From: Oscheius dolichura
Lineage: Eukaryota; Nematoda; Chromadorea; Rhabditida; Rhabditidae
Reading direction: 5' to 3'
Assembly: GCA_932521035.1 (NCBI GenBank)
Contig: OW051492.1
Location: 5,642,001 to 5,706,000, forward strand
Length of the DNA stretch: 64,000 nt
A program made the translations under genes and the position numbers. This document shows, piece after piece, positions 21,451 to 32,022 of the stretch. The number at the start of each line of letters is the position of its first letter. Position 1 is the stretch's first letter. The notes below the pieces were generated by a model. The model ran no database searches. It was not told where the DNA came from and worked only from the letters and a program-made list of their open reading frames with translations.

Positions 21451-23091
21451 ATGATCGCCCGTATCTACGTGGCCTTCCTGATCGTCTCCTGTACCTCTCT
21501 CCTCCCCTATAATCTCTTTATGAATGCCCACGAGGTAACCCGTCTGCCCGACCGGAGTCCATCCTCTTCAGTACTTTCTATACAAATTGCGAAATGTGTC
21601 GGACACGGACAACAGCACCGGCCAGCGAGTCGTCGTCCACCAGACGGCCCTTCAGCGGAACTTCGAGGGCTACCTTACCGTGTTCGGCGGGGTGGCCTGT
21701 ATCATCGGGGCGGCCATCAACCTCACCTTCACAGCCAGGTTCGGCATCTCCCTGCCCGGCCCCCACCGGTTATTCAGGCTCAGCAACACCTTCCGGATAG
21801 TTTCGGGCTATCTGCTCGTCCTGGCCTCCCTCGTCCCGACCATAGTCTACACCTACGTCGACACAGATGCCGGTTAGTCCGTCTGCCGTCTCCTCCCATT
21901 CTCCACAGATCAGTACTCCTTCTTCATGATCTCCTTAGTCCTGGCCGCTGCTGCCTCTGCCGGTAGTATGGGATTCATCGCGGGCGGGGTTCTCGGTCTG
22001 GTCAACACCTACGAGTCCTGTTACGTGGGTCATTTCGCGTCTTTTCCTATCTGCTCTTCAGATGCAAGCCGTCCTCCTCGGCCAGTCCGGGGCGGGGATC
22101 CTCTCGACCGTCCTCAGTATAGTCTGCCAGGTAGCGGCCTCCTCCGCCCGTATTCCCCTTCTCGTAGGCCCTAACCTCGGATGACATCATGAATGGCAGG
22201 ATCTACTTCTACTTGGCGGTGGCCTGGACCATCGGGAGCGTTTATTTCTACGTGATGCTGGTCAGGGATAGCCAGACGAGGGAGCGCGTCATCACGGAGT
22301 AAGCCAGCCCCCAGAATAGCCACCCACTCGTGTATTCAGTGTGGACGACGGTCGCCAGCTGATAGACGACGACTCGCTCGAGGGCGACCGCTACGAGGAG
22401 TTCTCCCCCTCCAAGAAGTACTACGCCGCCTACCTCCAGGTGCCGTCCCCCGTCCCCTGGGCTAGGGTTGTTTCAGACAAGATTCGATCTCATTGCCATC
22501 TCCGTGACTCTGTTCACCACCCTCTCCGCCTATCCGGCCGTTTCGAGCCTCGTTCGATCCACCAAGCATCAGAACGAAATATGGCAAAGTAGGCGGCGGT
22601 TTGCCATTTTACGTGAGATTTCCTTTAGAATATTTCTCGTCGGTTTGCTGTTTTCTCATTTTCAATACGGGTGATGCCATAGGAAGGGTATTCGGGGGAA
22701 AAGTTACTTTTGTAAGGAGCAGGGACAGCTGAGGAATAAGAAAATTTAGACGAAATGGCAATTTATTTGCCTGATGGGCCTGCGTCTGGTGCTCGTTCCA
22801 TTGATAGCCATGTGTAACGTAGTCCCTCGCTATCATACCGCCACTTTTGTGCCCTATGATGGTGTCTTCCTCTTTTTCATGGTCTTATTTGCATTGAGTC
22901 ATGGGGTTGCCACCGCCACGTCAATCGGTAATTGTGCCAAGTCAGTTTTTCCCCAGTCTTTTTATATCTTTCCATCCAGAAATGCGGCGCCTGAATTGAA
23001 AGAGATCGCTGGGAGCCTCCTCAATGTATTTTGCGTGTCATCAGCATTAGTTGGATCTATCTTCTCAGTGTTTATTATCAACCTTCTCTGA
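21451..23091 (+). CDS. equilibrative nucleoside transporter (ENT/SLC29)
   Basis: A facilitative nucleoside transporter of the plasma or organelle membrane. The first helix carries the ENT signature around LLPYNLFMNAHEYF (compare LLPWNFF in human ENTs). An N-glycosylated loop (DTDNSTG) follows, then helices with FGGVACIIGAAINLTF, FRIVSGYLLVLASLVPTIVY, MGFIAGGVLGLVNTYESCYM and QSGAGILSTVLSI. A charged loop (VDDGRQLIDDDSLEGDRYEE) separates the halves. The second half reads FDLIAISVTLFTTLSAYPAV, FLIFNTGDAIGR, GLRLVLVPLIAMCNVVPRY, VLFALSHGVATATSIGNCAK and ends ALVGSIFSVFIINLL. About nine introns of 34-45 bp are inferred. The DNA switches from GC-rich to AT-rich around 22.6 kb, inside this gene. 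AATAAA at 23236. Confidence 0.9.
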
Positions 23092-23539
23092 CCAAACAAA
23101 AATGGGTAAAAGACTGGAGGGTAAACAAACAGAACATATGGATCAATCTTCTGTGATCAGGTTCTCTGTGATAGTATTTCATCCCTTTCTTCCATTCATC
23201 TTATACGTGTATTGTATTAGGCGACCTCTGTGAGGAATAAATATATACTATGAGATAGCTTTCTTTGCTTTTCGTTCGGCTTTCGACCGACTTATTATCG
23301 TTACCAACTGGACTATGTATCACACGTGATATGTGCACATTGACCTCCTATCATATCAAATTACACACCAATTAGAGCAAAAATTCCAAAAACGCCTTAC
23401 GTACGTTGCGTCTATCTTACCCGCTTTTTGACTGAAACTGAAACATTTTGTCTTCTCCTCTCCATCCTCACAGTTACATCTATTTGAGTCAAATTACACA
23501 TTTTTTTCCAGAATATTGCCACTCTTTCGTGGCCCTCGC
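23092..23539. other. intergenic region between ENT and tat-5
   Basis: AT-rich, non-coding, 448 bases. Contains AATAAA at 23236-23241 for the transporter. TTTTTTCCAG at about 23503-23512 precedes the first tat-5 ATG by 27 bases and could be a trans-splice acceptor. Confidence 0.45.
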
Positions 23540-26500
23540 ATGCGCTACACTCGGCTGGCAAACCAAGAGGAAGCTGACGAGTCCAGTCGCCTTCTCCCAA
23601 TGACAGATTCCTCAGAGGTAAGCTATATTTTATACGTTTGCAATGTAAATTATTTATACTTTATCTAATATAAAAAGAGCAAACGATTCATATTTAGCCG
23701 TCTCAAATAGTGGTAGACGGATCCGACGACGTCTACCTACTACCCTCCGTATCCTCACGTTCGTCTTCAACTTTCAGCATGACAAAGTAAGTGTTTATCA
23801 TTTTGTCATTGGAAAAAAGGTAAATTATAAACATTAGTAAAGGCGATTCTTTCTGTTTTTTTTCAAAAGTGATGAATGTCGTTTCCGATTCCTCGTATAT
23901 AGTTTTTTTTTTGAAAAATCAAAAGAGATGATCACTCATCTTTTTCTCTGCAATATCATATGGTATTTTGCTCCACTTGTGGCGTTCAGCGCAATTGATC
24001 AACATGAAAACACCCTCCGGGCAGCCTGCGTTGTCAAGGTTGCAGCCATTGAATTGTTGGCGCTCTAAAACGCTCCTTTTATAAAACTTTTCTTAGTTTG
24101 CAGAGATTTACATTGAAATTATTTGATTTCAAACATAAAACGTTGAAATTGTTCGCTTGCATAATAGTTGAAACGTTTCCAAATACGTCTGTTTTTCTTC
24201 ATTCCCGGCACTGGAATAATGCAACGATCGGAAAGCTGAACAGGACACATAGTTATATGCGCGAGACACAACAATGCACGATCGATTCGCGCACTGTATA
24301 CGCACCCCACCAGGTGGTCTCAAATTCCCTTTGTTTTCCTGGAAACTTCCATGGTTTTCTGATGTCCCTATTTTATACAGCTCTTATATATGTATGGAAA
24401 ACATTCCTTGTATACATGTTTAATGGGCCTCTTTTCGTCTTCAGGCTACAGCTCTACATCATTAGTCACCTTCTAATCGAATGACGAAGTAAAATTTTGG
24501 AGCCTTACAAATACATAATGACTTGATGATATTTATAAGAAATCATTCTTGGTCCTTCCTGTGTTTCCCCCACCTTCCATTGCACTTTCTCTAACACTTT
24601 TTCTTTCGCTTTCTCATTCACTCGCTAATGGAATACAGGAAATCGATGTGAATTTCCATAATGGGAGGCGATGTCCGTTTGGATGAATTAAAAGATCGAA
24701 CGGCCAGCTTAAAATCTACAGTTACTGCGCATACTGTGAATCTCACAACCTCTTCGTAAGTCAACTGGATCGAAATTATCTGTTCACTAGCATATATCAT
24801 CTCTCCCTAACGCATTGTAATGTTTTTTTTTCAGATGCTGCAGAAATCTGTTTGGTCGGCGAAGAGTATTGCACTCACGTACAGTAAGGGTAGGCTACGG
24901 CCCCCTAGGCAACGATGCCTCCGCATTTCCTCCAAATAAAGTGTGTAATCAGAAATACAACACATTCAGCTTTATCCCTTTGGTAAGTAATAATAGAATC
25001 TTCTATTAGAAAGAGTTACGGCTGTTTTACATTTATTTTCAGGTTCTCTTCCAACAGTTCAAGTTCTTTCTCAATTTATATTTCCTCTTAATGGCCTGTA
25101 GTCAATTCATTCCAGCAATTCAAATCGGCGCACCGATCACATATTGGGGCCCACTGGTAAGTATTGCACGCGTTTATTAGCAATACTGTTTAAGGGCTTC
25201 GTATTAACTATTACGCTTATCCGAGAAGCTCTTGATGATTTTGTTCGGTTTTTACGCGACAAAGAGTTGAACGGAGAAAAATATGAAAAACTAACAAGAG
25301 ATGGGACCAGAATTGAAGTAAAAAGCTGGTTCGTTTTGTACATTCTTCCTTTTTAAAGAACTTTTAGTGACATCCAAGTTGGAGACGTGATTGTTATTCA
25401 TAAAGATAGAAGAGTCCCCGCAGATGTTGTTCTTCTCAGAACAACCGAAAGACAAGGTGCCTGTTTTATTCGAACGGACCAACTCGATGGTGAAACTGAT
25501 TGGAAACTAAAAATTGCCGTGCCTTTTACGCAACACTTGCCATCTGAACCAGAAATAATGGAAGTAAACTGTGAAATCTATGCAGAAAAACCGCAAAAGG
25601 ATATTCATGCTTTCGTTGGAACAATAAAGGTATTTCAGCTTTTTGTGAACACTTTTAAACGTACTTTTTTGTAGATTGTTAGTGATGATAATGTCCAAGA
25701 TGGTTCTCTCAACGTGGAAAATGTACTTTGGGCTAATACCGTGGTTGCCAGTGGAACGGCGACTGGAATCGTTGTATATACAGGCCGTGAAACTCGTTCC
25801 GTGATGAATACAACCCTTCCGGAAAGTAAAGTTGGGCTTCTCGATCTTGAGGTAGCTAGTTAAATCTACAAATATCTTGTCGTTTTAGGTTAACAACCTC
25901 ACAAAAGTATTATTCTTGTTCGTAATGGTCCTGGCTGGCGTTATGGTTGTCATGAAGGGTGTAGATAGCAATTGGTACAGATATCTTATGAGATTTATTC
26001 TACTTTTCTCCTATATTATACCTATTTCTCTAAGAGTTAACTTGGATATGGCGAAGGTATGTATTTTTTTCTCTTCTTTCAATCACCTTAAATTATCTTT
26101 TTAGCTATTCTACTCGTGGCAAATTGGGCGCGATAAAAGCATACCAGACACGGTCGTTAGATCCTCTACCATTCCTGAAGAATTAGGAAGAATTTCTTAT
26201 CTTCTTTCCGATAAAACTGGCACACTTACTAAAAATGAAATGCATTTCAAAAAGGTTTTCAGTAATTTATATATTTTCATTACTCTTCCAGATTCACTTG
26301 GGTACTGTTTCCTTCAGCGCTGACGCTTTTGAAGAAGTAGCAACACGAGTAGCGAGCGCATACGGTGGACGTTTAGCCAAACATTCTTTATCAGGCAAAG
26401 TTCAAGCGGCGGTAGAAGCAATTGCATTGTGCCATAACGTTACTCCAATTGTTGAAAATGGAACAGTTTCGTATCAGGCAGCTAGCCCTGATGAGGTATT

Positions 26501-28636
26501 TTTCTTTAATTTCCTTTAATGCGTTCTTTTATAGGTTGCTTTAGTAAAGTGGACAGAAACTGTCGGAATTCGCTTAGCTAGTCGTGATCTTCATTCTATG
26601 CAACTAACACTGGCAAATGGTCAAAACAAGAACTTCCAAATATTGCACATCTTTCCGTTCACGAGTGAAACGAAACGGATGGGAATAATTATCAAAGTAT
26701 TATTCTTTGTATTTCAGAAAGACGGATTTTCAGGACGAAACAACGGATGAACTATCTCTGTTAATGAAAGGCGCTGACACAGTTATGGCTGGAATGGTAC
26801 AGTATAATGATTGGCTGGAAGAAGAATGCAGCAATATGGCAAGAGAAGGATTGAGAACTCTTGTCGTAGCAAAGAAAACTATGACATCTGCTGATTTGGA
26901 ACAGTTCGAGAAAGCCTATCACCAAGCCAAGGTTATTTACCTCTATCATAAAACCAACACTCTGTTTTTAGATGTCGATTACTGATCGAACACAAAATAT
27001 GCAAAGTGTAGTCAATAGGTTGTTGGAAAAGGATTTACAGTTGTTATGCCTTACCGGTGTAGAAGATCGGCTGCAAGACCAAGTTACTACATCTTTGGAG
27101 CTATTGCGAAATGCGGGAATAAAAATATGGATGCTTACTGGAGACAAACTGGAAACTGCAATTTGTATAGCAAAATCGAGCGGTAAGTTGAATATAAGTT
27201 AGACAACAGGATTGGCTGTTGTGTTGGACACATGAAAAACTAATGGAAATATTGTTCTATTGACATACGACACGCATAGATAGACATATATTTTATTTTA
27301 TTGTAATTGTATAGGTCTATTCGGTCGATCGGATAATGTTCATGTTTTTGGAGCAGTCCACAATCGAACAGATGCCCACAACGAATTGAACAATCTTAGA
27401 AGGTTACTTGATAATTAATTTTTTTCAATAATATTGTTTCAGGAAGAGTGATGTGGCCTTAGTAATGCAAGGTTCTGCATTGAATGTGTGTTTACAATAC
27501 TATGAAGCCGAAGTTGCTGAACTAGTTTGCGCATGTACGGCGGTTGTCTGCTGTAGATGTTCACCCGAACAGAAAGCCCAAATAGTTATGCTCTTACGAA
27601 AATATCGGGCCCCTCTGCGAGTTGCTGCAATTGGTGATGGTGGTAATGATGTAAGCATGATTCAAGCCGCTCATGCTGGTATAGGTATTGATGCAAACGA
27701 AGGTTTAATTTTTAAAGCATTAATTGTATTTCTTTTTAAGGAAAACAAGCATCGCTTGCGGCAGACTTTTCCATAACACAATTTTCTCATGTGTGTCGAT
27801 TGCTTTTGGTTCATGGCCGATTCTGTTATAAGCGATCATGTGCTTTATCTCAGTTTGTTATGCATAGGTAAGATTTATATATTTATTCCTCAAAACGCTA
27901 TATTTTATAGAGGTTTGATAATTTCAACAATGCAAGCCATATTCTCCTGTGTCTTTTATTTTGCTTCCGTTTCTCTATACCAAGGAATTCTCATGGTCGC
28001 GTAAGTGTTTTGCATTTCTATGTTACGTTAATCACTGTTTAGGTACTCCACCGCTTATACAATGCTACCGGTATTTTCCCTGGTAGTTGATAGAGACGTC
28101 ACGGCCACCAATGCTTTAACCTATCCAGAGTTATATAAAGAGTTGGGTAAAGGCCGCTCACTGTCGTATAAAACTTTTTGCATATGGGTTTTAATTAGTT
28201 TGTATCAAGGTATTTTGTTTTAATTATTAGCAAATAATATTATAGGATCTGTGATTATGTATGGAGCACTCCTAGTTTTTGACTCGGACTTTATCCACGT
28301 AGTATCAATATCATTCTCGGCACTTATTATTACTGAATTAATTATGGTTGCAATGACGGTCCATACATGGCACTGGGCAATGCTGCTGGCTCAAGTAAGC
28401 CAGCATCAGTTGTATTCAGTTGAGTTACTCAACGTTTTCAGGCACTCTCGCTTGGGCTATATGCCGTATCACTGGTGGTTTTTGATCAATACTTTGACCG
28501 GCAGTTTGTACTCTCATGGAAGTTCATCTCTAAAACTATATCTATTACAGCACTTAGCTGTCTACCACTTTATGTTATTAAAGCGCTTAGACGTAAATTC
28601 TCGCCTCCAAGTTATGCCAAAGTTAATTCCCCCTAA
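23540..28636 (+). CDS. tat-5: P4-ATPase of the ATP9/NEO1 class, TAT-5 homologue
   Basis: A type IV P-type ATPase; in C. elegans TAT-5 keeps phosphatidylethanolamine on the inner plasma-membrane leaflet and limits vesicle budding. Motifs: [37 protein letters not shown], the P4 actuator motif [10 protein letters not shown], the phosphorylation site [16 protein letters not shown], nucleotide-binding [15 protein letters not shown] and [10 protein letters not shown], hinge [14 protein letters not shown], and [21 protein letters not shown]-terminal helices follow to KVNSP at 28636. Two alternative N-termini are possible: exons 23540-23617 plus 23698-23786 ([20 protein letters not shown]), or exon 24661-24755 ([19 protein letters not shown]). 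Both end in the same splice phase and can join the exon at 24835. About seventeen short introns are inferred. Codon use is A/T-ending, unlike genes at 1-22 kb. Confidence 0.92.
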
Positions 28637-28983
28637 GCATCATGGTTTTAGTCATTGTAAGTTATTCGGGTTCCAGAAGTGCCCTGTCTGTAAGTTTCTT
28701 GGTTTTGCTTTATCCGCTTTCCTCTTGTATATTTCTTACCGAGTGTTGTATAATATCGCTCCCTTCCCCTTCTGTGATTGCCTACGGGCATTTATGGTGA
28801 CTATTTACAGGTTTTATTGCGATATCATTTTCAGCCAACATTTGATATCGTATCGCATAGTTTTCAATCAAATTATTAAATTATTTATTAATATGGTGTT
28901 TATCAAAGAATATTAACGTGTTTCCGTAATAGCTATCAGTTTTCCAAAAATATTGGGTTATGTAGTAGTTCCATTTTTTAGAT
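28637..28983. other. tat-5/aph-1 intergenic region
   Basis: AT-rich, 347 bases, no conserved exon. It ends in TTTTTTAG two bases before the aph-1 ATG, so aph-1 may be trans-spliced and could be downstream in an operon with tat-5, although the spacing is larger than is typical. Confidence 0.4.
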
Positions 28984-30173
28984 ATGGGTGTTCTTCTTAC
29001 AATAGGGTGCTATCTGGTGGCATTTGCCCCGGCATTTGCGATCTTTTGCCGATTTGTTGCACCGGATCCCTTACGGACTATTCTTTTCGTTTTAGGGTAG
29101 TGATAGAAAAATTATGAAAGTAGACAATTTCAGGGCTTTTCTTTGGTTAGTGGCACTTCTGTTATCTTCTCTGTTGCACTTATTATTTGGATTGTTCTGG
29201 TCTAACCTTTATTTCATCGTTGGGATATCTATACTACTACAAGAAGGAGCTAAAATAGCTTATTTTGTGATTTTGAAGAGAGCGCAGCAGTAGGTTTCAT
29301 ATGTGTGAAAAACTCCTTACTTTTCAGTGGACTAAACAAAATGGTAAAAAATGGAGGAGATGTATCAGGAATCGCCGATCTTCATAATGCTCGACATATG
29401 ATGGCTTTGGTTAGTTTCTTTGTCAATGATTTAAACAAAATAACTAGGTTTGTGGGCTAGGCATGGGGGTTATGGCGGCTCTTTTTTCTACTATGAATAT
29501 ATTTGCAACATTTGCTGGTCCATATAGTCTTGGTTTACCGGAAGCACTTCGAGTAAGAATTCACTAAATTATAAGGTAACATTTGTTTTTAGACTGGCAA
29601 AGCCGATGTTAACCTAGCAGGACAATTTCTTCCCTTATACTACGCTCTAGGTGGCCAATTGTTAGCTCTTTTGCATGTTACTTGGACTATTATGGTAAGC
29701 ATATTGCTTATAGTTAGAGCGAATAATGGAATAAATCAAATAACGTCGTAGTTTTCAGATATGGGATACATGCCACCATTTCCGCATGGGTTACTATCAA
29801 TACTTTCCAGCCGTTGCCGCATTTATAGCCCATTTTGCCATTAGTGGTTTGGTTAGTTACGCCTATTTATACATTTAACGTTTTTGTACTTTATAGAGTA
29901 TGCTAAATGCCTCAGGTTGGCAGCCTGTCGTAATACCCGCTCAATATGCAATTCTCTTCATATGTATTATCTTCTCGCATTATATTATCGGTGGAAATAT
30001 GCGGTCATTTGGTTTAGGTCTCGCAATTTTTAAACTTGAACAAACGTTGTTATAGGAGTTCTCTCGGCTGTTTCGGATTGGTTTACTCTGGCATGGTTGC
30101 GGCGCAAATGTTCAAAAAGGGAAATATCTAATCATTCGGACGAAGATGAAAGAGATAATGCAATAGAGCAGTA
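28984..30173 (+). CDS. aph-1: gamma-secretase subunit APH-1
   Basis: A seven-span scaffold subunit of gamma-secretase, which cleaves Notch-type receptors within the membrane. The start at 28984 reads MGVLLTIGCYLVAFAPAFAI, matching the GCxxxAFGPAFAL start of APH-1 proteins, followed by DPLRTILFVLGAFLWLVALL. The large loop contains the characteristic GGDVSGIADLHNARHMMALV. Helix 4 has the GLGMGVMAALFSTMNIFATF segment with its small-residue packing motif, and the conserved histidines lie in LYYALGGQLLALLHVTWTI and FPAVAAFIAHFAISGLSML. The tail is acidic (NHSDEDERDNAIEQ). Eight exons are separated by introns of 35-60 bp. The gene converges on arl-13, with 142 bases between the stops. Confidence 0.93.
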
Positions 30174-30315
30174 GTAATTTTGAGTTCTCTCATATTTTTT
30201 CTCATTTATACGGTCTCATTTAATCGATCTCATTTGTTTACTGTAACTTATTTATTTTGTAAATATTACATACGAAATGATGTGTATTTTACTGATATTT
30301 TAGCTTTTGTACCTG

Positions 30316-31668
30316 TCATTTTGATGTGTCTTCTCTCTGTCGTGCGAGCTCTTCTGTTACCCGTTGAAGGCGAGATTTTTGGCGAACTGAAAGGCTCTTC
30401 ATTGGTAATACGGATACTTTTTTAACCGCTTGTTGAGGTTTGATTTCCACGTGACGACATTCCTGACTCTTTAAAACTTCTACTACTCCCAATGTTTCCT
30501 AAACAATAGAATCATTTGGTAAAAAGAACACTGACCGTTAATGGGACATACTTTGTTCCCAGCTACCATCAACCCATTGGCTTGTGCTTCAACTTCGAAT
30601 ACTTCTGACGATAAATTGGAGTCTAACGGTGGAGGAGAAGCCACTTCTCGGATTATATGATTGCTTTCTTCATGCTCGTTTTCTTTGGGAGCAGTTATTT
30701 CCTAAGAAACCCCCTCACATTATACTAATGCAAGAAAACCTGCATGGGAACATCTCCGTTTATTCTCTTTTCGTGTTCGAGCTGCATTAATCTCAGTTTT
30801 CTCGCAGCTCGGGCTTCCTCCTGCCTCTGTTTCAGTTCTGCTTCCGCCTTCTCCACACCCTCTTGTAAAACTACCCAGTGCTCGATAATTTTATCCATAA
30901 AAGAGCAAAAGGTCAGGTGCAACGGCTCCTGCATTCTGTCAGTCAATTCTCTGACAGAAGTGAATTTTCTTTTCGGAAGATGCTAGAACAGACGCGAAAT
31001 CATGGGATAGTCAAGGAAAGGGCTTACGGCCTCGTTGAGTCGATTTACATGGGTGACATAAGGCAACTGGCGGAATTGGGCACAAAGGTGGTGAAGATCA
31101 GCCTGGAGGGATTATTTGTCTGTTGACGGAGGCTTACCTCATTTGTGAACTCGATCTCGTCCACCTGGCCGTGATCGACCTTGTTCAAGACGAAGAGCAG
31201 CGGCTTGCCGTAGACATCCTTGTTCGAGACCATCTTATTGATACACCCGTACGCCTGCTCATTTCTGCCGGGCACTCACAACTGATACCTCTGTCCTCCG
31301 TTGAACGTCGTCCGTATCCACCACGAATATCACCCCGTGCACCTCGGCGTAGTAGTTCTCCCAGATGTCTCGAATCCTCTCGCCCCCGCCCAGATCGTAG
31401 ACGACAATGTCGAAACCTTCGCTGTAGATCATCGTCACCTTCGAAAATCCGTTTGTACTCAGCACATTCAACGGGTCGTCTGAAACGGGCTATTCTCCAG
31501 AAAGTCGCGAAAATACCTCCTTTGATCAGCTTCAAAACCGTCGTTTTCCCTGCATTATCAATTCCGACACAGGCCAACTTCACCTCCCTGAGAGGGTATT
31601 TATCGCGGAAAAGAGGACGGTTACCGGACTATACTCGGGCGAGAATTGCAACAACAACCGAAGACCAT
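30316..31668 (-). CDS. arl-13: ciliary small GTPase ARL-13 (ARL13B homologue)
   Basis: An atypical Arf-like GTPase that works in cilia, where the family controls ciliary membrane composition. The N-terminus MVFGCCCNSRPSIVREVKLA carries a cysteine cluster like the palmitoylated N-terminus of ARL13B. P-loop GIDNAGKTTV, switch region YDLGGGERIRDIWENYYAEV (GGG in place of the usual Arf GGQ, an ARL13 hallmark), FVVDTDD and the guanine-specificity motif LFVLNKVD are visible. After the GTPase domain comes a long charged coiled coil (EAELKQRQEEARAARKLRL), then a tail ending RVTEELARQREDTSK. Introns are 34-56 bp; the one within the RRTE|AYGC region was chosen by frame. Reading 30316-30946 as a separate gene was rejected because splicing joins it to the GTPase part. 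Confidence 0.85.
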
Positions 31669-32022
31669 ATGGCATGGGGCCACGCTTTTTAGCCAAATCT
31701 GAAAATATTGAGGGGGTAAGGAAGCAAACAAAGAGCGGCGATGTCAGCTGCTCATCGCCATGGCAACTTAGCGCCATACAGATGCCTTCGGAACCAATTA
31801 GACACCTCTTCCGAATGACACGAGGCTGTTGAATGGCCGGGGCATCCCTGTTGGGTAGAATCCTGGCTTCGCACTTTTTGAAATAACTTAGAGCTCCTCC
31901 AATACATCCATTTTATTTGTTGCAAACAATAACAGCTGAACAAGCTAGAAAAATTTATTGTTGTATAATTACAAAGCCGACAAAAAATAATGACACAACG
32001 TTGAGATAGAAATACATGCTAA
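31669..32022. other. intergenic region between msh-6 and arl-13
   Basis: No conserved coding sequence seen in these 354 bases. Both neighbours are on the minus strand, so this contains the msh-6 3' end and the arl-13 5' region. Confidence 0.4.

Noticed and set aside
22590-22770. Chimeric assembly joint at the composition switch
   Set aside because: ENT transmembrane segments continue in frame on both sides.
30316-30946. Separate small coiled-coil gene
   Set aside because: Splicing and frame join it to the GTPase exons as the C-terminal part of ARL-13.
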